Part shown: piece after piece, positions 9,358 to 16,375 of the stretch
Numbering within the stretch: position 1 is the first letter of the stretch
Layout of the letters: each line of letters starts with the position of its first letter
NCBI RefSeq assembly: GCF_008704935.1
Contig: NZ_CP023692.1
Location: 5,769,501 to 5,833,500 of the forward strand
Length of the DNA: 64,000 nt
Source: Streptomyces vinaceus
GTDB taxonomy: Bacteria > Actinomycetota > Actinomycetes > Streptomycetales > Streptomycetaceae
Reading direction: 5' to 3'
Made by a program: the position numbers and the translations under genes
Notes under the pieces: generated by a model
What the model was told of the DNA's origin: nothing
What the model saw: the letters and a program-made list of their open reading frames with translations, nothing else
Databases searched by the model: none

Positions 9358-10218
9358 ATGCTGCCCTGGCGACGCCTGCTCCGCCCGCTGGCCGTCCTCA
9401 CCCTCGCCGCCGCCGCCCTCGTCGCCCCCACCGGCGCCGCGCAGGCCGCGTCCGCACCCAGCAGCGGCTGGAACGACTGGTCCTGCAAGCCCTCCGCCGC
9501 CCACCCGCGCCCGGTCGTCCTCGTCCACGGAACGTTCGGCAACTCCGTGGACAACTGGCTCGGGTTCGCGCCGTACCTCGTGCACCGCGGGTACTGCGTC
9601 TACTCGCTCGACTACGGGCAACTGCCCGGCGTGCCCCTCTTCAACGGCCTCGGCCCCATCGACAAGTCGGCCGGGCAGCTCCAGGGGTTCGTCGACAAGG
9701 TGCTGGCCTCCACCGGGGCCAAGAAGACCGACCTCGTCGGCCACTCGCAGGGCGGCATGATGCCGAACTACTACCTCAAGTTCCTCGGCGGCGCCCCCAA
9801 GGTCAACGCGCTGATCGGGCTCGCCCCCGACAACCACGGCACCACCCTGGACGGGCTCACCCAGCTGCTCCCGTACTTCCCCGGCGCCGAGGACCTGATC
9901 AGCTCGGCGACCCCGGGGCTGGCCGACCAGATCGCCGGATCCCCCTTCATCACCCAGCTGAACGCGGGCGGGGACACCGTCCCCGGGGTCCAGTACACGG
10001 TCATCGCGACCAAGTACGACGAGGTCGTCACGCCCTACCGGAGCGCCTTCCTCCAGGGGACCGGCGTACGGAACGTCGTGCTCCAGGACCTGTGCCCGCT
10101 CGACCTCTCCGAGCACGTGGCCATCGGTCTCACCGACCGGATCGCCTGGCACGAGGCGGTCAACTCCCTCGACCCGGCGCACGCCACCCGCACCACCTGC
10201 GCGTCGGTCTTCGAGTGA
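9358..10218 (+). CDS. Secreted lipase/esterase (lipase class 2, alpha/beta hydrolase)
   Basis: This 286-residue extracellular serine hydrolase has a Sec signal peptide ending near AAQAA (residue about 31). The oxyanion strand VVLVHGTFGNSVDNW follows, then the nucleophile motif GHSQGG near residue 129. A late histidine in LSEHVAIG completes the likely triad. AAGGAGA lies 7 bp before the ATG at 9358; an in-frame start at 9298 would put 20 hydrophilic residues before the signal peptide. It faces the polysaccharide monooxygenase gene tail-to-tail. Substrates are probably acyl esters. Confidence 0.88.
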   Translation: MLPWRRLLRPLAVLTLAAAALVAPTGAAQAASAPSSGWNDWSCKPSAAHPRPVVLVHGTFGNSVDNWLGFAPYLVHRGYCVYSLDYGQLPGVPLFNGLGPIDKSAGQLQGFVDKVLASTGAKKTDLVGHSQGGMMPNYYLKFLGGAPKVNALIGLAPDNHGTTLDGLTQLLPYFPGAEDLISSATPGLADQIAGSPFITQLNAGGDTVPGVQYTVIATKYDEVVTPYRSAFLQGTGVRNVVLQDLCPLDLSEHVAIGLTDRIAWHEAVNSLDPAHATRTTCASVFE

Positions 10219-10247
10219 CGCGCAGCCGGTGCGGGCGAGAGGGGTGA

Positions 10248-10287
10248 AGCGGTCCCAGTGGTCCTAGCGTTCCAGCGGTCCTAGCGG
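10248..10287. repeat. Degenerate 9-bp tandem repeat between convergent genes
   Basis: About four and a half copies of a unit close to AGCGGTCCT lie head to tail, at 10248, 10257, 10266 (one base short), 10274 and 10283. They fill the space up to and into the stop codon of the monooxygenase gene. The array resembles, in position though not in sequence, the heptamer array at 35744. Confidence 0.7.
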
Positions 10288-11309
10288 CCGTGACGGCCCG
10301 GCGTCGTCGCACGGCGCCGGGCCACGCCGAACAGCACGGCCGCTCCGACGGCCAGCACACCCGCCCCGGCGATCGCGATCGCCGGGGTCGCGGCGCTGCC
10401 GCCCGTCTCGGCCAGGTCGGTGCCGGCCGGGGACTGGGACCGCCCGGGGACCGGGTCGAGGGCGGTGCTGCCGTTCGTCTTCGGGTCGTTGTCACCGTGG
10501 CCGTTGTGCTCCACGGTGGACTTGCTCTCGCCGTCGGCGATCTGCTGGTCCGTCGGGGCCTTGGGCGCGTCCGAGGGCTTGGCGCCGGGCACCGTGCTCG
10601 GCTTCGTGCTCGGGGTGGTGCCGGCGCCGCCGTTCGCACCGCCGTTGCCCCCGCCCCCGCTCCCGCCGTTGTCCTTGCCGAACACCACGTCCGAGCAGGT
10701 GTAGAAGGCCTCCGGGCTGTCGGAGCGCTGCCAGATGCTGTAGATCAGGTGCCGGCCGGACTTGCCCGGCACGCTGCCCGAGAAGACGTAGTCCCCGTTC
10801 TGCATGCCCGGGTCGGTGGCCTTGGCGAACGGGGCCGGCTCCAGGTCCGACCACTTCAGCGGCTTCGACGGGTCGTAGCCGTCCTTCGTGATGTACAGCT
10901 CGAAGGACCCCTTGTGCGGGGCGGTCCCCTTGTACCGGAAGGTGTGCGCGCCCGAGGTCATCGGGCTGGCCGGCCAGTCGGCGCGGGCCAGGTCCAGGCC
11001 CCGGTACTTGTCGTTGCCGGCGGAGCAGAGCTGCCCGTTCGGGATCAACGACCGGTGGTTGCCCGCCGCGTTGGCGATGTTCACCGCGTTCCAGTCGTAG
11101 AACGCCTGCGCGCCGCTCGCCGCCACCGCCGCCTTGCAGGCCGCGGACTTCGGCGACTCCGGCCCCTCCGCGTAGCAGGCCGCCACCCGGCTGACCGGGT
11201 CCGTCATCGAGCCGTGCGCGGCTGCCGGCCCGGCGGCGTACGCGGCCACCGCGAGCGGGGCGAGGCCGGCTGCGGCGATGCGGGTCACGGTGCGGCGGCG
11301 TGCGGGCAT
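10281..11309 (-). CDS. Lytic polysaccharide monooxygenase (AA10) with LAETG sorting signal
   Basis: This 342-residue copper enzyme oxidatively cleaves chitin or cellulose outside the cell. The signal peptide ends after PAAA, leaving His32 as the mature N-terminus (HGSMTDPVSR), one half of the copper histidine brace. The second ligand is probably the His in TAPHKGSFELY. A Gly/Pro/Thr-rich linker leads to LAETG at residues 299-303, a hydrophobic helix and RRR. That tail is the class E sortase signal, so the enzyme is probably wall-anchored rather than released. No carbohydrate-binding module is seen. The start at 11309 follows GAAGGAG; an upstream start at 11345 lacks one. Confidence 0.88.
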   Translation of the reverse strand: MPARRRTVTRIAAAGLAPLAVAAYAAGPAAAHGSMTDPVSRVAACYAEGPESPKSAACKAAVAASGAQAFYDWNAVNIANAAGNHRSLIPNGQLCSAGNDKYRGLDLARADWPASPMTSGAHTFRYKGTAPHKGSFELYITKDGYDPSKPLKWSDLEPAPFAKATDPGMQNGDYVFSGSVPGKSGRHLIYSIWQRSDSPEAFYTCSDVVFGKDNGGSGGGGNGGANGGAGTTPSTKPSTVPGAKPSDAPKAPTDQQIADGESKSTVEHNGHGDNDPKTNGSTALDPVPGRSQSPAGTDLAETGGSAATPAIAIAGAGVLAVGAAVLFGVARRRATTPGRHGR

Positions 11310-11631
11310 GGGTGGATCTCCTTCGGGCGGCGATGCGGGCACCACGGTCGTGGGCGCGGACGGGAGCCGGGCCGGGCGGCGCCGCCCCCCGTGGGTCCGA
11401 CGCCGCCCCGTGCCCTCCTCGGCCCCGCCAAGCTAGCCGCCCGCACCCCCGCCGCCACCCCTCCGAGCCCCCTCCCGAAGATCCTTAGGGCGCGCTTAAG
11501 GCACCGGTAAGCAGCACCTCAGGAACAGGCCCCGCGGAGCCTTCCCAGCCCTCCTCGACGCCTCTTCGCGCCCACTCCGCCGCCGGGGAACAGAAGGCGA
11601 GCCACAGGGCCCCGGGCGTGGTGGGTACGGG
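11310..11631. other. Intergenic region upstream of the polysaccharide monooxygenase
   Basis: No gene is supported in these 322 bases, which lie upstream of one minus-strand gene and downstream of another. The only structure seen is an imperfect palindrome with CCTTA (11483-11487) and TAAGG (11497-11501). The sequence next to the monooxygenase carries its ribosome binding site. Confidence 0.5.
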
Positions 11632-12114
11632 TCAGGCCAGGAGGGCGGGGAGGCCTTCCGGGGCGTGGGCCTGGGCGGCGAGGGCGTCGAGGGCGCGGAC
11701 GGCTTCGGCCGCCGCGTCCGGGTCGCTCCGCGCGAGGCCGCTCGCGGCGAACTCGTCCTCGTCCAGCCGCAGGACGGACTCCCCGTCCGCCGAGACCCAC
11801 AGGTCCAGGTCCAGGTCCTCCACGAGGACCTCGCCGCCGCGCACCACCGCCGGCCGCGTGATGTCGCAGTACCAGCCCTTGAGGACGCCCTCGCCGGTCC
11901 GGACCTCCTTGATCGCGTACCACCGGGTCCGCCAGAAGTGCTCGGTGAACACGTCGCCCGGCTCGAAGCGCACGAAGCCGAAGTCCCGTACGCCGTCCGC
12001 CGCCCAGGGCGCCCGTACGCAGATCCGGTCGCCCGTGTCGGCGACCAGGGCGGCGGGGTAGCGGATCTTGGTGCGACCCGCCTTGGTGAGGGTGACGGTG
12101 AGCTCGTCGGTCAT
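11632..12114 (-). CDS. DUF402 domain protein
   Basis: This 160-residue cytoplasmic protein contains a DUF402 core. Members of that family include FomD-like nucleotide hydrolases and Ntdp-type nucleoside phosphatases. Visible family features are FTEHFWRTRWYAIKEV, GVLKGWYCDITRP and the acidic stretch VLVEDLDLDLWV, which likely binds divalent metal. The C-terminus is an alanine-rich helix. The start overlaps the stop of the upstream acetyltransferase gene by 4 bp, so the two are probably co-translated. The substrate is unknown. Confidence 0.8.
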   Translation of the reverse strand: MTDELTVTLTKAGRTKIRYPAALVADTGDRICVRAPWAADGVRDFGFVRFEPGDVFTEHFWRTRWYAIKEVRTGEGVLKGWYCDITRPAVVRGGEVLVEDLDLDLWVSADGESVLRLDEDEFAASGLARSDPDAAAEAVRALDALAAQAHAPEGLPALLA

Positions 12115-13055
12115 GTCCCGTTCTCCTGCTTCTTGGTGAAGCGCGTCTCGGTCGCGCAGATCTCGTACCCGAACCACTCGTTGACGGCGAGCATCGGCCC
12201 GTTGCCCGCGTCGTTGCCCGTGAAGGCCTCCGTGAAGCCGGCGGCGCGGGCCCGGCGCAGCGAGTCCGTCTTCGCGAGCTTGGCCAGGCCGCGGCCTCGG
12301 AAGGCGCGCAGGGTTCCGGTCATCGCCGAGCCGTACCGGGTGGCGCCGTCGGTCCGGGCCGCGCAGAACGCGGCCACGACCCCGTCGACCAGTACGACTC
12401 TGGTCAGCTCGCGGTCGAGCGTCGGCTCGTTCCAGACGCTGCTCAGCCAGTCCTCGTAGTCGTCCAGCAGCACCGGTACGTCGCCCGGCTCGTCCGCCGA
12501 CACCGCCGCGTCGGCCTCGAACAGCGGGCGCGGGTCGGCGGCGAACGCCGAGGCCGGGCGCAGCTCGACCCCGGCGGGCAGGACGGCCGGGAGCTCCGGC
12601 AGCGGGCCCGCGGCCAGGTCCAGCCGCAGGAAGTGCGCGGAGCGCGAGGGGCGGTAGCCGTGCCGCTCGGCGAAGGCGCGATGGGCCGGCTCGTCGAGGA
12701 CCCATGCGTACGTCTCCACCGCGCCCTCGGCGGCCAGGTACCCCTCGGCCGCGCGCAGCAGGGCGGACCCCGCGCCGAGGCCGCGGTGCGCGGGATGGAC
12801 GTAGGTGTTGACGAAGGACTGGCCGGGCTCCGGGCTCTGGTACGCGAGACCGAGCTCGGCGGTGCCCACGACGAGGCCCTCCCCGGTTTCGGCGACGAGG
12901 ACGCGGTACCGCTTGCCGGGGTGCGCGGTGGTCAGCTCGTAGGCCAGGCCGGCCGGGGTGGTGATCATGAAGGGCAGCGCGGCGCGGCGCACCCGTACGA
13001 CGGACTCCGTGCCCGAGGGGTCGTCCGGGCGGAGCTCGCGGATCTTTACGGTCAT
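12111..13055 (-). CDS. GNAT family N-acetyltransferase, two GNAT folds
   Basis: This 314-residue protein has two tandem GNAT folds. The first carries the acetyl-CoA loop around VHPAHRGLGAGSALL (residues about 95-110). The second carries TGTLRAFRGRGLAKLAK near residue 265. Paired GNAT domains of this size modify small amines or antibiotics in actinomycetes, but the acceptor cannot be read here. It is translationally coupled to the DUF402 gene. The divergent GntR regulator begins about 70 bp upstream and may control it. Confidence 0.85.
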   Translation of the reverse strand: MTVKIRELRPDDPSGTESVVRVRRAALPFMITTPAGLAYELTTAHPGKRYRVLVAETGEGLVVGTAELGLAYQSPEPGQSFVNTYVHPAHRGLGAGSALLRAAEGYLAAEGAVETYAWVLDEPAHRAFAERHGYRPSRSAHFLRLDLAAGPLPELPAVLPAGVELRPASAFAADPRPLFEADAAVSADEPGDVPVLLDDYEDWLSSVWNEPTLDRELTRVVLVDGVVAAFCAARTDGATRYGSAMTGTLRAFRGRGLAKLAKTDSLRRARAAGFTEAFTGNDAGNGPMLAVNEWFGYEICATETRFTKKQENGT

Positions 13056-13125
13056 GGTCGGACCGTAGGCGCGGGGGTGGGGCGGACGCCTCCGAATTTC
13101 CCGGCGGATGGGGGAGAATCGCCGG

Positions 13126-13512
13126 GTGACCTCGACGAACCTGAAGATCCGGATCGACGGCGCGGCCGGAGCCCCGGCCCCGTACGAACAGCTGCGCGCC
13201 CAGATCGCGCAGGCGGCGCGGTCGGGGGAGCTGCCGATCGGGTACAAGCTGCCGACGGTGCGCGGGCTCGCCGAGGAGCTGGGGCTGGCGGCGAACACGG
13301 TCGCGAAGGCCTACCGGGCCCTGGAGGGCGACGGGGTGATCGAGACCCGCGGCCGGAACGGGACCTTCGTCGCGGCGGCCGGCGACGGGGCCGCCCGCGA
13401 GGCGGCCTCCGCCGCACAGGCGTACGCGGAGCGCGCGAAGAGGCTGGGCCTGAGCTTCGACGAGGCGACGGCGGCCGCCCTCGACGCCCTGCGCGCCCGC
13501 TACGGCAACTGA
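13126..13512 (+). CDS. GntR family transcriptional regulator (YtrA-like, short)
   Basis: This 128-residue protein is a winged helix-turn-helix of the GntR family. The segment PYEQLRAQIAQAARSGELPIG is followed by the recognition-helix motif LPTVRGLAEELGLAANTVAKAY. The effector part is only a short helix, as in the YtrA subfamily, which often controls transport or resistance genes. The GTG at 13126 follows GGGAGAA; an ATG at 13108 is less well placed. It is divergent from the GNAT/DUF402 pair, its most likely target. Confidence 0.85.
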   Translation: MTSTNLKIRIDGAAGAPAPYEQLRAQIAQAARSGELPIGYKLPTVRGLAEELGLAANTVAKAYRALEGDGVIETRGRNGTFVAAAGDGAAREAASAAQAYAERAKRLGLSFDEATAAALDALRARYGN

Positions 13513-13523
13513 CCGGCCGGGGC

Positions 13524-14066
13524 TCAGCCCTTGTGGGGGGCCAGCCGCGCCCGGAGGTGGTGGGTGAGGGGCTGTCCCATCGCCGCCATGTCCTGTTCGA
13601 CGGTCAGCTCCCCGCCGCCGAAGGCGTACCGGCGCCGCATGGCGGTGACCTCCTTGGCCTTGGGAGTGCGCGCCACGGTCTCGGTGGAGATCTCGATCTC
13701 CGTCCCGGACACCCGGCCGGTGTACGTCTCCACGATGCCGGTCGGATGCGCGAGGACGACCTCCAGCGAGGCGTCGGGCAGCACCCGCCACCATCCGGAC
13801 TCCCGCCCCGAGGGCCGCAGCGCCGTGCCGGCCTCGTCGATCAGCCAGGCCCGCGACTCGTAGCGCAGGAACGGCCGGCCGTCGTGGCTGAAGGTGATCT
13901 CCTGCGCGTACCGGAAGCCCTCCTCCAGGGTCGGGTATTCACCGCGGCCGCTGCCGTGCCAGCGCCCGAGGAGGGCCAGTACGGGCCGCAGCTGCGGATG
14001 CGGTTCGGGGCCCTCGCCGAGGACGTGGCTGTCGGGGTACGGATTCTCCTGCGCCGGCTCCGGCAC
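13524..14066 (-). CDS. Nitrobindin-like FABP family heme-binding protein
   Basis: This 180-residue protein is a ten-stranded beta-barrel of the nitrobindin (THAP4 C-terminal, DUF1794) family. The family signature GxWxGxG appears as LGRWHGSGRG near residue 33. A C-terminal histidine in PLTHHLRARL could be the proximal heme ligand. Homologues bind ferric heme and isomerise peroxynitrite to nitrate. The GTG at 14066 is preferred because AGGAGA precedes it at a normal distance. It stands alone in the opposite direction to the GntR gene. Confidence 0.82.
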   Translation of the reverse strand: MPEPAQENPYPDSHVLGEGPEPHPQLRPVLALLGRWHGSGRGEYPTLEEGFRYAQEITFSHDGRPFLRYESRAWLIDEAGTALRPSGRESGWWRVLPDASLEVVLAHPTGIVETYTGRVSGTEIEISTETVARTPKAKEVTAMRRRYAFGGGELTVEQDMAAMGQPLTHHLRARLAPHKG

Positions 14067-14130
14067 GTGCACTCTCCTGCTCGGTGGGTGTCCCCGGCGG
14101 CCGTGGCCGGGTCCGCCGCCCATTGTCTTC

Positions 14131-14157
14131 GGCGCGCGGGCGCCGCCCGTGCGCGCC
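14131..14157. terminator. Possible bulged hairpin
   Basis: GGCGCGCGGGC (from 14131) pairs with GCCC and then GCGCGCC (to 14157), leaving a 2-base bulge. It lies between the AAA ATPase stop and the start of the nitrobindin-like gene, both on the minus strand, so it could end the ATPase transcript or reduce read-through. Confidence 0.35.
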
Positions 14158-14184
14158 CCGCCCGCGAGGGCGCCCGGGGGTCGC

Positions 14185-15285
14185 TCAGAGGTACAGGCCC
14201 GGCTCCGCGCCCTGCTGTCCCTGCGGCGGCAGCAGCGAGGCGGGTCCGGCCCCCCGCCGCAGCGCGAACAGTTCGGCCAGCGTGGCCCCCTCGCGCGAGA
14301 CCCCTTCGTCCGTGCCCAGCCAGTCCACGGCCTCGCCGTGCGTCAGCCGGCCGACCTCGATGCGGGCCAGGCAGCGGCCCGGCCGGACCACTGCCGGGTG
14401 GAGCCGTTCCAGGTCCTCGTTGGTGGTGACCCCGACCAGGACGTTGCGGCCCTGGCCCAGCAGACCGTCCGTCAGGTTCAGCAGCCGCGACAGCGCCTGG
14501 CCGGCGGTGTGCCGGGCCTCGCCGCGGATCAGCTCGTCGCAGTCCTCCAGGAGCAGCAGCCGCCAGCGGCCCTTGGCCGTGCCCTCGTCCTCGCCGATCG
14601 CGATGTCCATCAGGTAGCCCACGTCGTTGAACAGCCGCTCCGGGTCCAGGACGCAGTCCACCTGGCACCAGTCGCGCCACGACCGGGCCAGCGTCCGCAG
14701 CGCGGAGGTCTTGCCCGTGCCCGGCGGTCCGTGCAGCAGGAGCAGCCGGCCCGCGATGTCGTCGGGGGTCACCTTCATCAGCCGGTCCATCGCCCCGGCC
14801 ACCGGCGCCGTGTAGTTGGGCCGCACCTCGGCCCAGGTGCCGGCCGCGATCTGACGGGTCGTACGGTACGGGCCGCGGCGCGGGGAGACGTACCAGAAGC
14901 CCATGGTGACGTTCTCGGGCTGCGGTTCGGGCTCGTCCTGCACGCCCTCCGTGGCCTCGCCGAGCACGCTGGAGGCGAGTTCGTCGCTGACCGCCGTCAC
15001 CGTCACGTCCGCGCCGCGGCTCCAGCGGGAGACGAGCATCGTCCAGCCCTCGCCCTCGGCGAGCGTGGCGCTGCGGTCGGAGTCGCGTGCGGAGCGCAGC
15101 ACCGTGGCCTCGGGCGGCAGGAGGGTCGCCTCCGCCTTCACCCGCTCGATCGTGACGCTGTGCGAGTACGGCTGCTCGCCGGACGCGAACCGGCCGAGGA
15201 ACAGCGCGTCCACGACGTCGGACGGCGAATCGCTGTCGTCGACGTTGAGCCGGATCGGCAGCGCGTCATGCGGGTTGGCTGGCAT
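14185..15285 (-). CDS. AAA family ATPase with DUF5925 N-terminal domain
   Basis: This 366-residue protein joins an N-terminal DUF5925 region (about 170 residues) to an AAA+ ATPase domain. Walker A is GPPGTGKTSALR, Walker B is LLLLEDCDELI, and sensor 1 lies in VLVGVTTNED, with an arginine-finger-like segment VRPGRCLARI. This arrangement is common in Streptomyces and has no known function; a role in remodelling a protein complex is plausible. No ribosome binding site is strong, so starts at 15285, 15294 and 15321 are all possible. The SGNH lipase is divergent from it. Confidence 0.8.
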   Translation of the reverse strand: MPANPHDALPIRLNVDDSDSPSDVVDALFLGRFASGEQPYSHSVTIERVKAEATLLPPEATVLRSARDSDRSATLAEGEGWTMLVSRWSRGADVTVTAVSDELASSVLGEATEGVQDEPEPQPENVTMGFWYVSPRRGPYRTTRQIAAGTWAEVRPNYTAPVAGAMDRLMKVTPDDIAGRLLLLHGPPGTGKTSALRTLARSWRDWCQVDCVLDPERLFNDVGYLMDIAIGEDEGTAKGRWRLLLLEDCDELIRGEARHTAGQALSRLLNLTDGLLGQGRNVLVGVTTNEDLERLHPAVVRPGRCLARIEVGRLTHGEAVDWLGTDEGVSREGATLAELFALRRGAGPASLLPPQGQQGAEPGLYL

Positions 15286-15452
15286 GGCGCCCATGATCCG
15301 GCACGAAGTGGCCCCGTGCACCCGTGTTTCGCCGGATCGGGTGCGCGGGTTCCCTCTTCAAACGCACCGGTGGTGAAGGTTCGGGGCGCAACTCCGCGCC
15401 GAAAATTCTTGGCATGAACACTTCCGGCCATGCCCGGCTCCCAGTACCACGG

Positions 15453-15473
15453 ACTCAGGAGTAACTCCTGAGT
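15453..15473. promoter_or_regulatory. Perfect 21-bp palindrome upstream of secreted lipase
   Basis: ACTCAGGAGT (15453-15462) and ACTCCTGAGT (15464-15473) are exact inverted repeats around one central A. The site ends 37 bp before the lipase start. It looks like the binding site of a dimeric regulator. It also contains the direct repeat GAGTAAC. Confidence 0.6.
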
Positions 15474-15510
15474 AACCCCCGCGTACCTCCCCCCACAAGG
15501 AGCCGCACAC

Positions 15511-16320
15511 ATGAGCATGAAGACGTCGCGCTTCGCCGCCCTGACCTCCTCCCTGTTACTCGCCGCGGGCGCCGCCCTGTTCGGCGCGGGACAGGCGGCC
15601 GCCGCCTCGGCCGACTTCGGCTACGTCGCCCTCGGCGACTCGTACTCCTCCGGCGTCGGCGCCGGCAACTACGACAGCGGGAGCGGCAACTGCAAGCGCA
15701 CCACCCGCGCCTACCCCGCCCTGTGGGCCGCCGCCCACGCCCCGCAGACCTTCTCCTTCGCCGCCTGCTCGGGCGCCCGTACGGGTGACGTCCTCTCCGG
15801 CCAGCTCTCCCCGCTGAACTCCGGAACCGACCTGGTCAGCATCACCATCGGCGGCAACGACGCCGGATTCTCCGACGTCATGACGACCTGTGTGCTCCAG
15901 TCCGAGTCCACCTGTGTCAGCCGCGTCAACCAGGCAAAGGCGTACGTGGACTCCACCCTCCCCGGCCAGCTCGACCAGGTCTACGACGCCATCCACGGCC
16001 GGGCGCCCGGTGCCCACGTCGTCGTCCTCGGCTATCCCCGCTTCTACAAGCTGAACGGAACCTGCGTCACCGGGCTCACGGAAGGCGAACGCTCCGCCAT
16101 CAACGGCGCCGCCGACTACCTGAACGCCGCCATCGCCAAACGCGCCGCCGACCACGGGTTCACCTTCGCCTCGGTCGCCGGCGCCTTCACCGGCCACGAG
16201 ATCTGCTCCGGCGACGCGTGGCTGCACAGCGTCAACTGGCTCAACATCGGCGAGTCGTACCACCCCACCGCCGCCGGACAGTCCGGCGGCTACCTGCCCG
16301 TGTTCACCAACGCGGCCTGA
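15511..16320 (+). CDS. Secreted SGNH/GDSL hydrolase (lipase), TTA codon in signal peptide
   Basis: This 269-residue extracellular lipase has a Sec signal peptide of about 31 residues. The SGNH blocks follow: GDSYSSG with the serine nucleophile, GGND for the oxyanion hole, and a late Asp-x-x-His-type block in the segment SYHPTAAGQ. Six cysteines in the mature part suggest three disulphides, as in the S. coelicolor and S. rimosus lipases. AAGGAG precedes the ATG. Codon 16 (15556-15558) is TTA, read in Streptomyces only by the developmentally controlled bldA tRNA. A perfect palindrome lies upstream. Confidence 0.92.
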   Translation: MSMKTSRFAALTSSLLLAAGAALFGAGQAAAASADFGYVALGDSYSSGVGAGNYDSGSGNCKRTTRAYPALWAAAHAPQTFSFAACSGARTGDVLSGQLSPLNSGTDLVSITIGGNDAGFSDVMTTCVLQSESTCVSRVNQAKAYVDSTLPGQLDQVYDAIHGRAPGAHVVVLGYPRFYKLNGTCVTGLTEGERSAINGAADYLNAAIAKRAADHGFTFASVAGAFTGHEICSGDAWLHSVNWLNIGESYHPTAAGQSGGYLPVFTNAA

Positions 16321-16323
16321 CAG

Positions 16324-16362
16324 GTCCGCGTGCGGCCGCACGAACGGCGGCCGCCCGCGGAC
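16324..16362. terminator. Bidirectional hairpin between lipase and kinase genes
   Basis: GTCCGCG-T-GCGGCCGC (16324-16339) pairs with GCGGCCGC-C-CGCGGAC (16347-16362). This is a 15-pair stem with one internal mismatch and a 7-nt loop. The position between convergent genes fits a shared terminator. Confidence 0.75.
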
Positions 16363-16375
16363 GGGGGGCGCGCGG

